Origin: Rhodothermales bacterium
Lineage (GTDB): Bacteria; Bacteroidota; Rhodothermia; Rhodothermales; JANQRZ01
Assembly: GCA_039944855.1 (NCBI GenBank)
Contig: JBDUXZ010000035.1
Coordinates: 1 to 47,908 of the forward strand
DNA length: 47,908 bases
Direction: 5' to 3'
Part shown: positions 15,024 to 23,878 of the stretch, one piece after another
Layout of the letters: every line of letters begins with the position of its first letter
Position numbering within the stretch: the stretch's first letter is position 1
The notes under the pieces: generated by a model
Databases searched by the model: none
What the model was told of the DNA's origin: nothing
The model's input: the letters and a program-made list of their open reading frames with translations, nothing else
Program-made: the position numbers and the translations under genes

Positions 15024-17072
15024 TCAGTTCGATACCGCGTCGTTGCCCCGTGAGGTGATCGTCGGCCCCGGAAGCCGCTGCTCGGACCACGTCGCCGACG
15101 GGCGTAGCTCCACGTCGCGGTCGTACAGCGTCAGCGCCCCTTCGACGATCCGATCCGCGACCGTCCTCGGCGACATGAAGTAGTCGAACCCCACGTGCTG
15201 GATCTCGTCGATGAGGTTGACCGGGACCATCTGCGCGATCAGCTTTACGTTGGCCTTGTAGGGAGGCCGGCTCCCGGCGAGCTCAGAGCGGCTCACCACG
15301 TACTCCGGCCATTCGCTGTGATTGGGGGGCAGTGTTTGTCGGTGCTTCCGCACGTTCGTAGGCCGGCCCAGCAGCACCGTCGAGCTCGTCGAGGGCCGCA
15401 GGAAGGGGAGCGGGCTCGGGGAGTAGTTGACGGCCAGCACCTGCTCGCGATCGCCGCCCCGGATCATCTTCGTGACGAACTTCGACTGCAGGTTGAAGAG
15501 GTACTTGTCGAGCGGGAGTTCGCCGTTGTGGACGTAGATCGAGTGGAGGTCGCGGACGTCCCCGTTGGGGTCGCGGTCGCCGGACTGGAAGACTACGCGG
15601 TCGTCGGCGTCGGTGACGGTAACCTGGAGGAAGACGAGCCGCTCGGCGTCGAAGCCGGTGGGGACGTTGTGTCCGTCAGTGCCGTTGCGAAACTCGACGT
15701 TGAAGGCGATCCCATCCGGCCCGGCCCGATCCACCTCCACATCACCCAGGACGTAGCCAGCGCGGAGCACGGCGTAGCGTTCCACGTTGATCTCGGCGAG
15801 CGCGGCGAAGTTCTCTTCCAGGACTTCGCGCGCGTCGTAGCGGTCGTCCGCCGTGGACCAGCGGGGCGGGAATTCATAGCCCTCTGGCACGTTGTCCTCG
15901 AACTCGTCTGTCCCCCACCCGGCCGCTACGTCGAAGGTGAGCCACTCGCGCATGGTCGCGAGGTCGTTCGCCCGCACGTTCTGCGGGAACAGGCCCGGGT
16001 GTATGATGGAGTGGTCCGGGCCGGCGAAGCGGTGGTTGGTCCGCTTGTCAATGGCCGTAGGCTTGCCACCGACAATCGCCGCCGGCCCCTGGTCGTAGCC
16101 TTTGTCCTCGCCGGGCACGCTGCCCATGTGACAGTCCTGGCACGAAACGCCGCGCTTCGAGGCCGGCGTGGCTTTGTATTCACTGAAGGCCTCCTCGAGC
16201 CGGAACCCGTTGACGAGGTTCACGTCGTGGCACGCCCCACAGAACGAGGACTCCCCGATCTGCTCGAACTGGATGGCTCCCGTGTGGATGGCCCGGCCGG
16301 AGGCACCGCGCTGCGTGTTCACGTTGAAGTCCGGATCGCCGATCACCCGGTCGAGTTCCGCCTCGCCGTCGGGTCCAAAGACCGGATCGAAGATGTCACC
16401 CTCGACAATCGCGAAGCGCCCGCTGATCTTGCTGTAGGCGTTCTTGACGCGGTGGCAGACGATGCAGGTGATGCCCTCGCGCGAGGTCGGATTCCGGTCC
16501 ATGTTCGACATGAACACGTCCTCACCGAGGTTCATGCCCACCTGCGTGTGGCAGCGGATGCAGAAGTCACCGTTCGTCCCGTTCGTGAGTTTCACGATCG
16601 TCCCGTGCATCGCGTTGAAGACGGGGCTGAGCTGGGCGTAGGCGTGCGACGAGACGGACCACTCGCGGTACTGGTCTGGGTGGCAGGTCTGGCATGCGTT
16701 CGCCGACGGGAAGCGCTCTTCGAGCAGGAGCACGTTGTGCGCGGAGTCCGCGATCTGCTGCACGAGCGCCCGGCCCCGGATTGATCCCGACTCGGCGTCC
16801 AACCACGCCCGCAGCAAGCTCGACGGCATCGGCTCGTCGTCGTCCCCTCCTCGAAGGAGACGCGTCTCGACGCCCGAGGCAGTAGCACGCGCCGGGACGA
16901 CGTCTGACACGAGGAGCGCCTGGACTTCGCCGGACCCCGCCGTGTTGGACACGAGCTCAACAGGCTGTGGCGCGACGAAAGCCCAGAGGAGGACTAAGGC
17001 CGGGATGCCAGCGAGGAGGAGCAAGGAGGAGGCGGAGAGCCATCGGCTCAGGCTATCGAACGTTCGTTTCAT
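15024..17072 (-). CDS. Pentaheme cytochrome c-554-like protein
   Basis: 682 residues and the first gene of the redox cluster. One N-terminal hydrophobic segment (ASSLLLLAGIPALVLLWAFV) serves as signal or anchor. Five CXXCH sites lie between about residues 125 and 325: CQTCH, CIRCH, CIVCH, CGACH and CQDCH. The first is in the setting ACQTCHPDQYREW typical of cytochrome c-554/NrfA-like folds, where CxxCH is followed by a substrate-side tryptophan. The C-terminal half (about 440-680) is heme-free and beta-rich. Expected in the periplasm. It could be a catalytic multiheme enzyme or a carrier; the sequence does not settle which. Confidence 0.85.
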   Translation of the reverse strand: MKRTFDSLSRWLSASSLLLLAGIPALVLLWAFVAPQPVELVSNTAGSGEVQALLVSDVVPARATASGVETRLLRGGDDDEPMPSSLLRAWLDAESGSIRGRALVQQIADSAHNVLLLEERFPSANACQTCHPDQYREWSVSSHAYAQLSPVFNAMHGTIVKLTNGTNGDFCIRCHTQVGMNLGEDVFMSNMDRNPTSREGITCIVCHRVKNAYSKISGRFAIVEGDIFDPVFGPDGEAELDRVIGDPDFNVNTQRGASGRAIHTGAIQFEQIGESSFCGACHDVNLVNGFRLEEAFSEYKATPASKRGVSCQDCHMGSVPGEDKGYDQGPAAIVGGKPTAIDKRTNHRFAGPDHSIIHPGLFPQNVRANDLATMREWLTFDVAAGWGTDEFEDNVPEGYEFPPRWSTADDRYDAREVLEENFAALAEINVERYAVLRAGYVLGDVEVDRAGPDGIAFNVEFRNGTDGHNVPTGFDAERLVFLQVTVTDADDRVVFQSGDRDPNGDVRDLHSIYVHNGELPLDKYLFNLQSKFVTKMIRGGDREQVLAVNYSPSPLPFLRPSTSSTVLLGRPTNVRKHRQTLPPNHSEWPEYVVSRSELAGSRPPYKANVKLIAQMVPVNLIDEIQHVGFDYFMSPRTVADRIVEGALTLYDRDVELRPSATWSEQRLPGPTITSRGNDAVSN

Positions 17073-17545
17073 TGGAGCAAGCGTGGGTGCTGAAAACTGT
17101 GCGTCACGGAGCTACGGGATCGGCTAAAACAGAGGTTATTGAAGCCACCTCCAATCTGTTGTCTTTCCGCCGTTAACGCTTGGGAAGCCACAGGCAAATA
17201 TGTGGTAAAAGAGTGGACTTTTCAACTTCTTTGCAAAATTAAGTAGGAACAAAAGGCAATAACGCTGCCTCCTCCCTTTAGGTAAACGCAAACAAAGCGC
17301 TCTGGGGATCGAGCCTACGCCACCCAATCATACCTAACCCCCACAAACCTCCCATCCGGCGAAGAAAGACAGACAAAATCCACTCCACCGCGTCCCAGCC
17401 CACTTTTCAATAGCACTTCGCCACCCGGCGGGGTGCTATTGTCGTAGATGACGGGTAGACTCCGATCGCCCCGACTCCTTTTCCACCGGCACGACTCCCG
17501 GTGAACACGGCGACCTCTTCCTTGCCCGCCCTCCTTTCCGACCCG
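17073..17545. promoter_or_regulatory. Divergent regulatory region between the redox cluster and thrS
   Basis: No gene. The half nearest the redox cluster is unusually AT-rich (17150-17300). On the minus strand CATATTTG (17202-17195) lies 20 bases after TTG (17225-17223), and a perfect TAATTTTG (17241-17234) matches the Bacteroidota -7 consensus without a well-placed -33 partner. Either could start the eight-gene cluster. The thrS side contains a hairpin at 17409-17440. Assignments rest on consensus matching only. Confidence 0.45.
17409..17440 (+). other. Hairpin in the thrS leader
   Basis: Arms AATAGCAC and GTGCTATT (8 bp, perfect) enclose a GC-rich interior that can extend the stem imperfectly (CGCC/GGCG). 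It lies about 105 bases before the chosen thrS start and is therefore inside its probable leader. It could be a terminator of a short transcript, an attenuator, or an anticodon-arm mimic like the autogenous thrS operator of E. coli. I saw no T-box motif. Confidence 0.35.
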
Positions 17546-19534
17546 ATGACGATTACGCTCCCCGACGGCTCCGCCCGCGACCTCCCCGTGGACGCCTCCG
17601 GCTTCGACCTCGCCCAGTCCATCTCGTCCGGCCTCGCCCGCGCCGCCCTCGCCGTGAAGGTGGACGGCGAGGTGCGCGACCTCCACCGTCCCCTCCCCGA
17701 CGGCGCGACGGTCTCCATCCTCACGTGGGACGATCCCGAAGGCAAAGCCGCATTCTGGCATTCCTCTGCCCACCTCCTCGCCGAAGCGCTCGAAGCGCTT
17801 TACCCCGGCGTGCAGTTCGGCATCGGTCCGGCGATCGAGAACGGGTTCTATTACGACGTGGACCTCAGCGGCACCGATCACCCGACGCTCTCCTCTGCCG
17901 ACCTGGAGCAGATCGAGGCGAAGATGAAGGAGCTCGCGAAGCAGGACAACCGCTACGAGCGCCGCGACGTCTCGAAAGCTGAAGCGCTCGACTACTTCAC
18001 CGAGAAGGGCGATGGCTACAAGCTCGAACTCATCGAGGAGTTGGAGGACGGGACGATCACGTTCTACCAGCAGGGCGGCTTCGTCGACCTCTGCCGCGGA
18101 CCGCACATCCCGAGCACGAAGCCGATCAAGTACCCCAAACTGCTCAACATCGCCGGGGCGTACTGGCGCGGCGACGAGTCGCGCCCGCAGCTCACGCGCA
18201 TTTACGGCGTGAGCTTCCCGAAGCTCTCGATGCTCGAAGAACACCTCGAACGACTGGAGCTGGCGAAGCAGCGCGACCACCGCAAGCTGGGGCGCGAACT
18301 CGGCCTGTTCATGTTCTCGAACAAGGTCGGCCCCGGCCTGCCGATGTGGCTGCCGAAGGGGACGACGCTGCGCGAGACGCTCGTGGACTTCCTCAAAGAG
18401 GAGCAGCTCCGGCGCGGCTACCAGCCCGTCATCACCCCGCACATCGGGCGGCTGGAACTCTACAAGACGAGCGGGCACTACCCGTACTACGCCGAGAGCC
18501 AGTTCCCCCCGATGTTCGAGGATCGCGCCGAGGCCCGACCCCAGGACGCGAATGCTCTCGTCGCCGACGACGGGCGTGAGGGCTACCTCCTCAAGCCGAT
18601 GAACTGCCCGCACCACACGCAGATCTACGACCACGTCCCCCACTCGTACCGCGACCTCCCCGTCCGCCTCGCCGAGTTCGGGCAGGTCTACCGCTTCGAG
18701 CAGTCCGGCGAGCTCGGCGGGCTGACGCGCGTGCGCGGCTTCACCGTCGACGACGCCCACATCTTCTGCACGCCCGAGCAGGTGAAGGCCGAGCTGAAGG
18801 ACGTGATCGAGCTCACGCTGAAGGTGTTCAACGCGCTCGACTTCCACGACTACAAAGCGCAGGTCTCGCTCCGCGACCCGGCCAACACCGAGAAGTACAT
18901 CGGCGGCGACGAGCTCTGGGACAGCGCCGAGCAGTCGATCCGCGAGGCCGCCGCCGAGATGGGGCTCGACACCGTCGAGGAGATCGGCGAGGCCGCGTTC
19001 TACGGGCCGAAGCTCGACTTCATGGTGAAGGACGCGCTGGGGCGAGAGTGGCAGCTCGGCACGGTGCAGGTGGACTACAACCTCCCCGAGCGCTTCGACC
19101 TGACGTACACCGACGCCGACGACGCGAAGCGCCGTCCGGTGATGATCCACCGCGCCCCGTTCGGCAGCCTGGAGCGGTTCATCGGCGTTCTCATCGAGCA
19201 CTGCGGCGGCAACTTCCCGACGTGGCTCGCGCCCGTGCAAGTCGCCGTCCTCCCCATCTCGGACGAGTACAACGGCTACGCCCGCGACGTCGCCGCGACG
19301 CTCCGCTCCGCCGATCTCCGCGTGGAGGTCGACGACCGGAGCGAGAAGGTCGGGCGGAAGATCCGCGACGCCGAGGTGCAGAAGACGCCGTACATGCTCA
19401 TCGTCGGGGCGAAGGAGCGCGAGGCCAGGGCCGTCGGCGTCCGCCGCCACGGCGAAGGCGACCGCGGCGCCCTCCCGACCGCGGACTTCGTGGACTCCGT
19501 CCGCGCCGAGATCGCCGAGCAGCTCGGCCAGTAG
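17546..19534 (+). CDS. thrS: Threonyl-tRNA synthetase
   Basis: Charges tRNA-Thr in the cytoplasm. The 662-residue protein has the full family layout: N-terminal TGS domain (TITLPDGSARDL), the editing domain with HSSAHLLAEAL (HxxxH) and a later CRGPHIP, the class II catalytic core with the zinc-binding MNCPHH motif and RFEQSGELGGLTRVRGF (motif 2), motif 3 HRAPFGSLERF, and a C-terminal anticodon-binding domain. The ATG at 17546 is preferred over the GTG at 17501 because family members begin just before the TGS strand ITLPDG; the 15 extra residues look non-coding. It is transcribed away from the redox cluster and ends in a long perfect palindrome. Confidence 0.97.
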   Translation: MTITLPDGSARDLPVDASGFDLAQSISSGLARAALAVKVDGEVRDLHRPLPDGATVSILTWDDPEGKAAFWHSSAHLLAEALEALYPGVQFGIGPAIENGFYYDVDLSGTDHPTLSSADLEQIEAKMKELAKQDNRYERRDVSKAEALDYFTEKGDGYKLELIEELEDGTITFYQQGGFVDLCRGPHIPSTKPIKYPKLLNIAGAYWRGDESRPQLTRIYGVSFPKLSMLEEHLERLELAKQRDHRKLGRELGLFMFSNKVGPGLPMWLPKGTTLRETLVDFLKEEQLRRGYQPVITPHIGRLELYKTSGHYPYYAESQFPPMFEDRAEARPQDANALVADDGREGYLLKPMNCPHHTQIYDHVPHSYRDLPVRLAEFGQVYRFEQSGELGGLTRVRGFTVDDAHIFCTPEQVKAELKDVIELTLKVFNALDFHDYKAQVSLRDPANTEKYIGGDELWDSAEQSIREAAAEMGLDTVEEIGEAAFYGPKLDFMVKDALGREWQLGTVQVDYNLPERFDLTYTDADDAKRRPVMIHRAPFGSLERFIGVLIEHCGGNFPTWLAPVQVAVLPISDEYNGYARDVAATLRSADLRVEVDDRSEKVGRKIRDAEVQKTPYMLIVGAKEREARAVGVRRHGEGDRGALPTADFVDSVRAEIAEQLGQ

Positions 19535-19557
19535 GACCGGGCGAAGGGATGCCGGCG

Positions 19558-19597
19558 GCGGGGCGCCACGGGTTCGGCCGAACCCGTGGCGCCCCGC
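19558..19597 (+). terminator. 40-bp perfect palindrome after thrS
   Basis: A stem with no mismatches; the arms from 19558 and to 19597 meet at a central TTCGGCCGAA. It starts 23 bases after the thrS stop and ends 36 bases before the msrB start. There is no T-run, so it may work as a strong hairpin pause, a bidirectional terminator or a dispersed palindromic repeat. Confidence 0.55.
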
Positions 19598-19633
19598 TGC
19601 GTTTCTGCCCCGAACCCACCTGCCCCTGCCCCC

Positions 19634-20110
19634 ATGCCCGACGCCGCCCCGACCTCCACCTACGACCTCACCCCGCTCCGCGGCGAGGCGCGCGACCGCG
19701 CCGCCGACGCCGCCGGCCTCGACGCCGAGGAGCGCCGCATCCTCCTCGATCACGGCACCGAACGCCCCGGCTGCGGCCTCCTCCTCGACAACAAAGAAGA
19801 CGGCCTCTACGCCTGTCGGCTGTGCGGCCTCCCGCTCTTCGAGAGCGGTTCGAAATTCGAGTCCGGCACCGGCTGGCCCAGCTTCTTCCAGCCCGTCCAC
19901 CCCACCCACGTCCGCGCGATCCGCGATGTCTCGCACTTCATGGTCCGCACCGAGACGCGCTGCGCACGGTGCGACGGCCACCTCGGCCACGTCTTCCCCG
20001 ACGGCCCCCCGCCGACCGGGAATCGCTACTGCATGAACTCGGCCGCGCTGGAGTTTTTCCCCGAAGGCACCGAGCCCGAGCAGCGCACCGCCGACGCCCC
20101 CACCGGCTAG
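19634..20110 (+). CDS. msrB: Peptide-methionine (R)-S-oxide reductase
   Basis: Repairs methionine R-sulfoxide in proteins. The 158-residue protein shows the MsrB fold: two zinc-binding pairs (CRLC and CARC), the conserved GTGWPSFFQP, the HLGHVFPDGP strand and the catalytic cysteine in RYCMNSAAL. The ATG at 19634 is chosen because the upstream in-frame start lies inside the palindrome. No signal peptide, so cytoplasmic. It follows thrS by 99 bases on the same strand but across a palindrome, so it may have its own promoter. An MsrA partner is not in the window. Confidence 0.95.
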   Translation: MPDAAPTSTYDLTPLRGEARDRAADAAGLDAEERRILLDHGTERPGCGLLLDNKEDGLYACRLCGLPLFESGSKFESGTGWPSFFQPVHPTHVRAIRDVSHFMVRTETRCARCDGHLGHVFPDGPPPTGNRYCMNSAALEFFPEGTEPEQRTADAPTG

Positions 20111-20152
20111 CCCGGCCGCACCGAGATCGCCGAGCCAATCGGGCAGAAACAA

Positions 20153-20182
20153 CGTAGGGGCGCAGCATGCTGTGCCCCTACG
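20153..20182. terminator. Bidirectional hairpin between msrB and phoU
   Basis: Near-perfect 30-base palindrome (GTAGGGGCGCAGCATGC and its complement, one G-T pair) between the convergent msrB and phoU genes. On the minus strand it is followed by GTTGTTTCT, acceptable as a weak U-tract for the pst-phoU transcript. The GTAGGGGC...GCCCCTAC form is a common intergenic palindrome in many genomes. Confidence 0.6.
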
Positions 20183-20207
20183 CCTTGTACCGGGTATCAA
20201 CGCCCAC

Positions 20208-20888
20208 TTACGGCCGGTCCGTCGGCGAGAGCTTGCGGTGGCGGATGTCCACGCCTTCGATGAGGAAGACCACGGACTCCGCGATGTTCTTCGCGTGATC
20301 GGCCACGCGTTCGATCCCCTTGCTCATCGTCACGAGGTGGACGAGGGCCTCGGTATTGTCCGGGTTCTCTTTCGCGAGCTCGACGAGGGTGTCGATCGTC
20401 TCCTCGTGGAGCCGGTCGATCTCGAGGTCGTGCGCGATGACCTTGCGGGCGAGCACGCGGTCGCGCTTCACGAAGGCGTCCTGCACCTCGTGGAGGATGC
20501 GGCGGGCGGTGTCGGCCATCTCTGCGATTTTCGTCCGGTCCAGGAGGTCCGAGCAGCCCGAGACAAACGGGGTGTTCTTCGCGAGGTTCTTCGCGTGGTC
20601 GCCGATCCGTTCGAGGTCGGTGTTGACCTTAACGGCCGTGATGATGAGCCGGAGGTCGACGGCGACGGGCGTGTGGAGGGCGAGGATCCGCTCGCACTGG
20701 TGGTCGATCCGAAGCTCCAGCGCGTCCACCTCATCGTCGCGCTCGCGGACGCGCTGGGCGAGGTCGAGGTCGCACGTGCTCAGGGCGTTGATGGCGTCGG
20801 CGAGCTGCTCGTCGACGACGTTGGACATCTGGACGAGGAGGTCCCAGAGGAGCTGGAGTTCATCGTCCAGGGGGCGATGGGTCTTCAT
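20208..20888 (-). CDS. phoU: Phosphate transport regulator PhoU
   Basis: 226-residue all-helical protein with two PhoU repeats; the metal-binding ERIGDHAKNLAKN and ERVADHAKNIAES signatures (E/DxxxD) lie in repeats one and two. PhoU restrains Pst uptake and PhoR kinase signalling when phosphate is plentiful. The start at 20888 (MKTHRPLDDEL) is preferred to an upstream one because it matches the usual N-terminus. It is the last gene of the pst operon, 131 bases after pstB, as in many genomes. No phoR/phoB pair is visible in the window. Confidence 0.95.
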   Translation of the reverse strand: MKTHRPLDDELQLLWDLLVQMSNVVDEQLADAINALSTCDLDLAQRVRERDDEVDALELRIDHQCERILALHTPVAVDLRLIITAVKVNTDLERIGDHAKNLAKNTPFVSGCSDLLDRTKIAEMADTARRILHEVQDAFVKRDRVLARKVIAHDLEIDRLHEETIDTLVELAKENPDNTEALVHLVTMSKGIERVADHAKNIAESVVFLIEGVDIRHRKLSPTDRP

Positions 20889-21019
20889 AAGTTCGGCGTA
20901 GCGCTTGCGTGTGGGAGGGAGAGATGCGCTCGGGCGGGGCCGGTCCACAGGGTACACCGCGTGAGGGGAAAAGTGTCCAACTGCCGCCGGCCTATCCGAA
21001 TAAATCAGCCGGAGCCGGC

Positions 21020-21901
21020 TCAGCCGAAGCGCCCGGTGATGTAGTCCTCGGTCCGCTGGTTGTGGGGGCGCGTGAAGAGCTCGTCGGTCCGGTTGGCCTC
21101 GATCAGCTCGCCCATGTAGAAGAACGCCGTCTCATCGCTCACGCGCGACGCCTGCTGCATGTTGTGCGTGACGATGATGATGGTGTAGTCCTTCTTCAGC
21201 TCGCGGATCGTCTCTTCGAGCTTCGCCGTGGCAATCGGGTCGAGCGCGCTCGCGGGCTCGTCCATCAGCACGACCTCGGGCTTGACGGCGAGCGTCCGTG
21301 CGATGCAGAGCCGCTGCTGCTGGCCGCCGGAGAGGCCGTAGGCCTGCTCGTCGAGCCGGTCCTTCACCTCGTCCCAGAGGGCGGCCTGGCGGAGGCTCTC
21401 CTCGACGCGCTGATCCATGTCGCCCTTGAACCCGTTGATCTTCGCGCCCCACGCCACATTCTGGTAGATCGTCTTGGGGAACGGATTCGGCTTCTGGAAC
21501 ACCATCCCGATCCGGCGGCGGACGACGACGGGGTCGGCGTCGTGGTAGATGTCCTGCCCGTCGATCGCCACGACGCCTTCGAGCCGGGTGTCGGGGATCA
21601 GCTCGTTCATCCGGTTGATGCAGCGGAGGAGTGTGCTCTTGCCGCAGCCGGAGGGGCCGATGAAGGCCGTCACCTCGTTCGTGGGGATGTCGAGCGAGAT
21701 GCCCTTGAGCACCCTCTTCTCGCCGTACCAGAACTCGACGTCCTCGATCTTGATTTTCGGGTCCACGGTGGCCGTGCGGTCGGCGGACTTCGCGGCGCGC
21801 TGGACGGGGGCAGCGCCGTTCGCGGCGGGCTGCGCCTCCGCTTCCTCGCGGATCGTCTCGGGCGTGCTCGTCTTGTCAGGCATGAGGGGGGATTCGGTCA
21901 T
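21020..21901 (-). CDS. pstB: Phosphate ABC transporter ATP-binding protein
   Basis: ATPase subunit that powers PstCA. Contains Walker [10 protein letters not shown], signature [12 protein letters not shown], Walker [13 protein letters not shown] and the switch histidine in IIIVTHNM. The 293-residue protein carries an N-terminal extension of about 45 residues (Ala/Glu/Thr-rich) before the normal start of the ABC domain ([11 protein letters not shown]). ATGs at 21901 and 21883 are both possible; neither has a good ribosome-binding sequence. It lies 23 bases after pstA. Confidence 0.95.
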   Translation of the reverse strand: MTESPLMPDKTSTPETIREEAEAQPAANGAAPVQRAAKSADRTATVDPKIKIEDVEFWYGEKRVLKGISLDIPTNEVTAFIGPSGCGKSTLLRCINRMNELIPDTRLEGVVAIDGQDIYHDADPVVVRRRIGMVFQKPNPFPKTIYQNVAWGAKINGFKGDMDQRVEESLRQAALWDEVKDRLDEQAYGLSGGQQQRLCIARTLAVKPEVVLMDEPASALDPIATAKLEETIRELKKDYTIIIVTHNMQQASRVSDETAFFYMGELIEANRTDELFTRPHNQRTEDYITGRFG

Positions 21902-21924
21902 GGGATCGGGAAGCAGCGGCGCGG

Positions 21925-22815
21925 CTACTGCGCGCGGTAGCGCTCGAAGCGGTTGCGGAGGAGGATGGCGCTGAGGTTCATCACGAGGAGCAGCACCATC
22001 AGCACGATGATGCCCGCCGCGGCGAGCTCCTGAAACTCGGCCTGCGGGCGCGAGGTCCAGTTAAAAATCTGGATGGGCAGCACGGTGAACGAGTCCATCA
22101 CGGACTCCGGCAGGAACGCCACGAACGTGAGGGCGCCGATCATGATGAGCGGGGCCGTCTCGCCGATCGCGCGGCTGAGCGAGAGGATGACGCCCGTCAG
22201 GATGCCCGGCGCGGCGATCGGCAGGAGGTGGCTCCAGATCACCTGCCACCGCGTGGCGCCGAGGGCGTAGGCGCTCTCGCGGACGCCCTGCGGCACGGCC
22301 CGCAGCGCCTCCTGCGTCCCGATGATCACGACGGGCAGGATCAGCAGCGCCATCGTCATCGACCCCGCCATCAGGCTCCGGCCGAGCGCGAGGAAGCGCA
22401 CGAAGAGCGCGAGCCCGAGGATCCCGTAGAGCACCGACGGCACGCCCGCGAGGTTGGCGATGTTGATCTGCACGAAGCGGAAGAACCAGTGCCGCGGCGC
22501 GTACTCCTCCAAGTACACCGCGCTCGCGATCCCGATCGGCACCGAGAGCAGCGCCGTCAGCCCGATCATCCACAGCGAGCCGACGAGCGCCGACTTCACG
22601 CCCGCCTCCGCCGGGAAGCGCGACGGGTAGTTCGTGAGAAACGACCCGCTCAGCCACGGCCACCCCGTCACGACGATATCGACGAGGAGTGTCACGAGCA
22701 CGACGATGCCGAAGAGCGTCGCCGCGAAGAGCAGCGATGACACGACGAGCCCCGTCCGGCGCCGCGCGCCGACGCGCTCGTTGAACTCCAGTTCCGGCTG
22801 TGTCAGCGTAGCCAT
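21925..22815 (-). CDS. pstA: Phosphate ABC transporter permease PstA
   Basis: 296 residues with about six transmembrane helices and the ABC permease EAA-type loop ([21 protein letters not shown]) that contacts Pst[11 protein letters not shown] is the conserved PstA segment in the pore. The start ATG overlaps the stop of pstC by one base (TGATG), so the two permeases are translationally coupled, giving equal amounts for the heterodimer. Confidence 0.95.
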   Translation of the reverse strand: MATLTQPELEFNERVGARRRTGLVVSSLLFAATLFGIVVLVTLLVDIVVTGWPWLSGSFLTNYPSRFPAEAGVKSALVGSLWMIGLTALLSVPIGIASAVYLEEYAPRHWFFRFVQINIANLAGVPSVLYGILGLALFVRFLALGRSLMAGSMTMALLILPVVIIGTQEALRAVPQGVRESAYALGATRWQVIWSHLLPIAAPGILTGVILSLSRAIGETAPLIMIGALTFVAFLPESVMDSFTVLPIQIFNWTSRPQAEFQELAAAGIIVLMVLLLVMNLSAILLRNRFERYRAQ

Positions 22816-23780
22816 CAGTAGCGCTCCTGGTATTTCCGGATGACCGCGTTCGCGGCGAGGTTCATCGCGAACGTGATGAGGAAGAGGACGAGCCCGACGG
22901 CGAAGATGCTCTTATAGACGATGCTCCCCTGCGCCGTGTCGCCGAGCGAGACCTGCACGATGAACGCCGTCATCGTCTGGATCGAGTCGACGGGGTTGAG
23001 CGTGAGGCGGGGCGTCGCGCCGGCGGCGAGCGTTACGATCATCGTCTCCCCGATCGCGCGGCTGACGGCGAGGATGAACGAGGCGATGATGCCGCTGACG
23101 GCGCCGGGCACCATCACCCGCGTCACGACCTCCACCTTCGTCGCGCCGAGGGCGTAGGCCCCGTCGGCGAGCGAGCGCGGGACGGCGCGGAGGGCGTCCT
23201 CGCTCAGCGACGCCACCATCGGGATGATCATCACGCCGACGACGAGCCCGGCCGAGAGCGCGTTGTACACGCTGAGCCCCGGCACGAAGGTCTGCAAGAG
23301 CGGCGTCACGAACGTGAGCGCGAAGTAGCCGTAGACGACGGTCGGCACGCCGGCGAGCAGTTCGAGGCTCGGCTTGAGCCACTTCCGCACGGCGTCGGGC
23401 GCGTACTCCGCGATGTAGACCGCGCTCGCGAGCCCGACCGGGAGGGCGAGGAGCGCCGCGATGACGGTCACGAGGAGCGTCCCCGAGAGGAGGGGCCAGA
23501 TGCCGAAGTTTTTGTCGACGAACTGCGGCGTCCACTCCGTGTCCGTGAAGAACTCCACGAACGACACCTCGGCGAAGAACCCGATCGACTCCCACACGAG
23601 GACGCCTGCGATCCCGAGCGTGGTGAACACGCTGATGAGCGCGCAGAACCCGAGCACGTACTCAATGGCGCGCTCCTTCGGGCTGCGGAAGAGGTTCGCC
23701 TTCAGCCCGACCGGCGGTGTCGCGTCGGGCCGGGCTGGGTCGAGGCCGGCGAGGGGATTCTGTTGCTGAGCAGGGTCCAT
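22815..23780 (-). CDS. pstC: Phosphate ABC transporter permease PstC
   Basis: 321 residues with about six transmembrane helices, the EAA-type loop [21 protein letters not shown] and the conserved [10 protein letters not shown]. The ATG at 23780 ([12 protein letters not shown]) is chosen; the frame stays open upstream, but that sequence is the pstS-pstC hairpin region and does not look coding. PstC pairs with PstA to form the inner-membrane channel. It follows pstS by 98 bases. Confidence 0.93.
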   Translation of the reverse strand: MDPAQQQNPLAGLDPARPDATPPVGLKANLFRSPKERAIEYVLGFCALISVFTTLGIAGVLVWESIGFFAEVSFVEFFTDTEWTPQFVDKNFGIWPLLSGTLLVTVIAALLALPVGLASAVYIAEYAPDAVRKWLKPSLELLAGVPTVVYGYFALTFVTPLLQTFVPGLSVYNALSAGLVVGVMIIPMVASLSEDALRAVPRSLADGAYALGATKVEVVTRVMVPGAVSGIIASFILAVSRAIGETMIVTLAAGATPRLTLNPVDSIQTMTAFIVQVSLGDTAQGSIVYKSIFAVGLVLFLITFAMNLAANAVIRKYQERY

Positions 23781-23793
23781 CGGTCGGGAGTGC

Positions 23794-23869
23794 GGGAGTG
23801 TGGGGATATGGGAGTGATTGGGGTTCAGGCTTGAGAGACTCTCACACGTCCATACCCCACAAACTCCCA
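23794..23869 (-). other. Imperfect stem-loop between pstS and pstC
   Basis: The left arm (23794-23814, GGGAGTGTGGGGATATGGG) and right arm (about 23850-23869, CATACCCCACAAACTCCC) are near-complementary, with small bulges. In other bacteria structures between pstS and the rest of the operon lower downstream expression, so that binding protein outnumbers transporter; a similar attenuating or RNA-stabilising role is inferred here. Confidence 0.45.
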
Positions 23870-23878
23870 CACGCTCTT

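Noticed and set aside
2991-17072. Alternative complex III or a nitrate/nitrite (NrfABCD) operon
   Set aside because: No ActB/NrfD-type subunit or molybdopterin protein is seen and the heme proteins do not match NrfA or ActA in length or motif order.
19634-20110. tRNA-like GGTTCGAAATTCGAGTCC sequence near 19847
   Set aside because: It lies inside msrB and encodes conserved residues; no acceptor stem or anticodon arm could be found.
17315-20200. Long minus-strand open frame of about 960 codons
   Set aside because: Antisense to thrS and msrB, which are unambiguous; composition is typical of a shadow.
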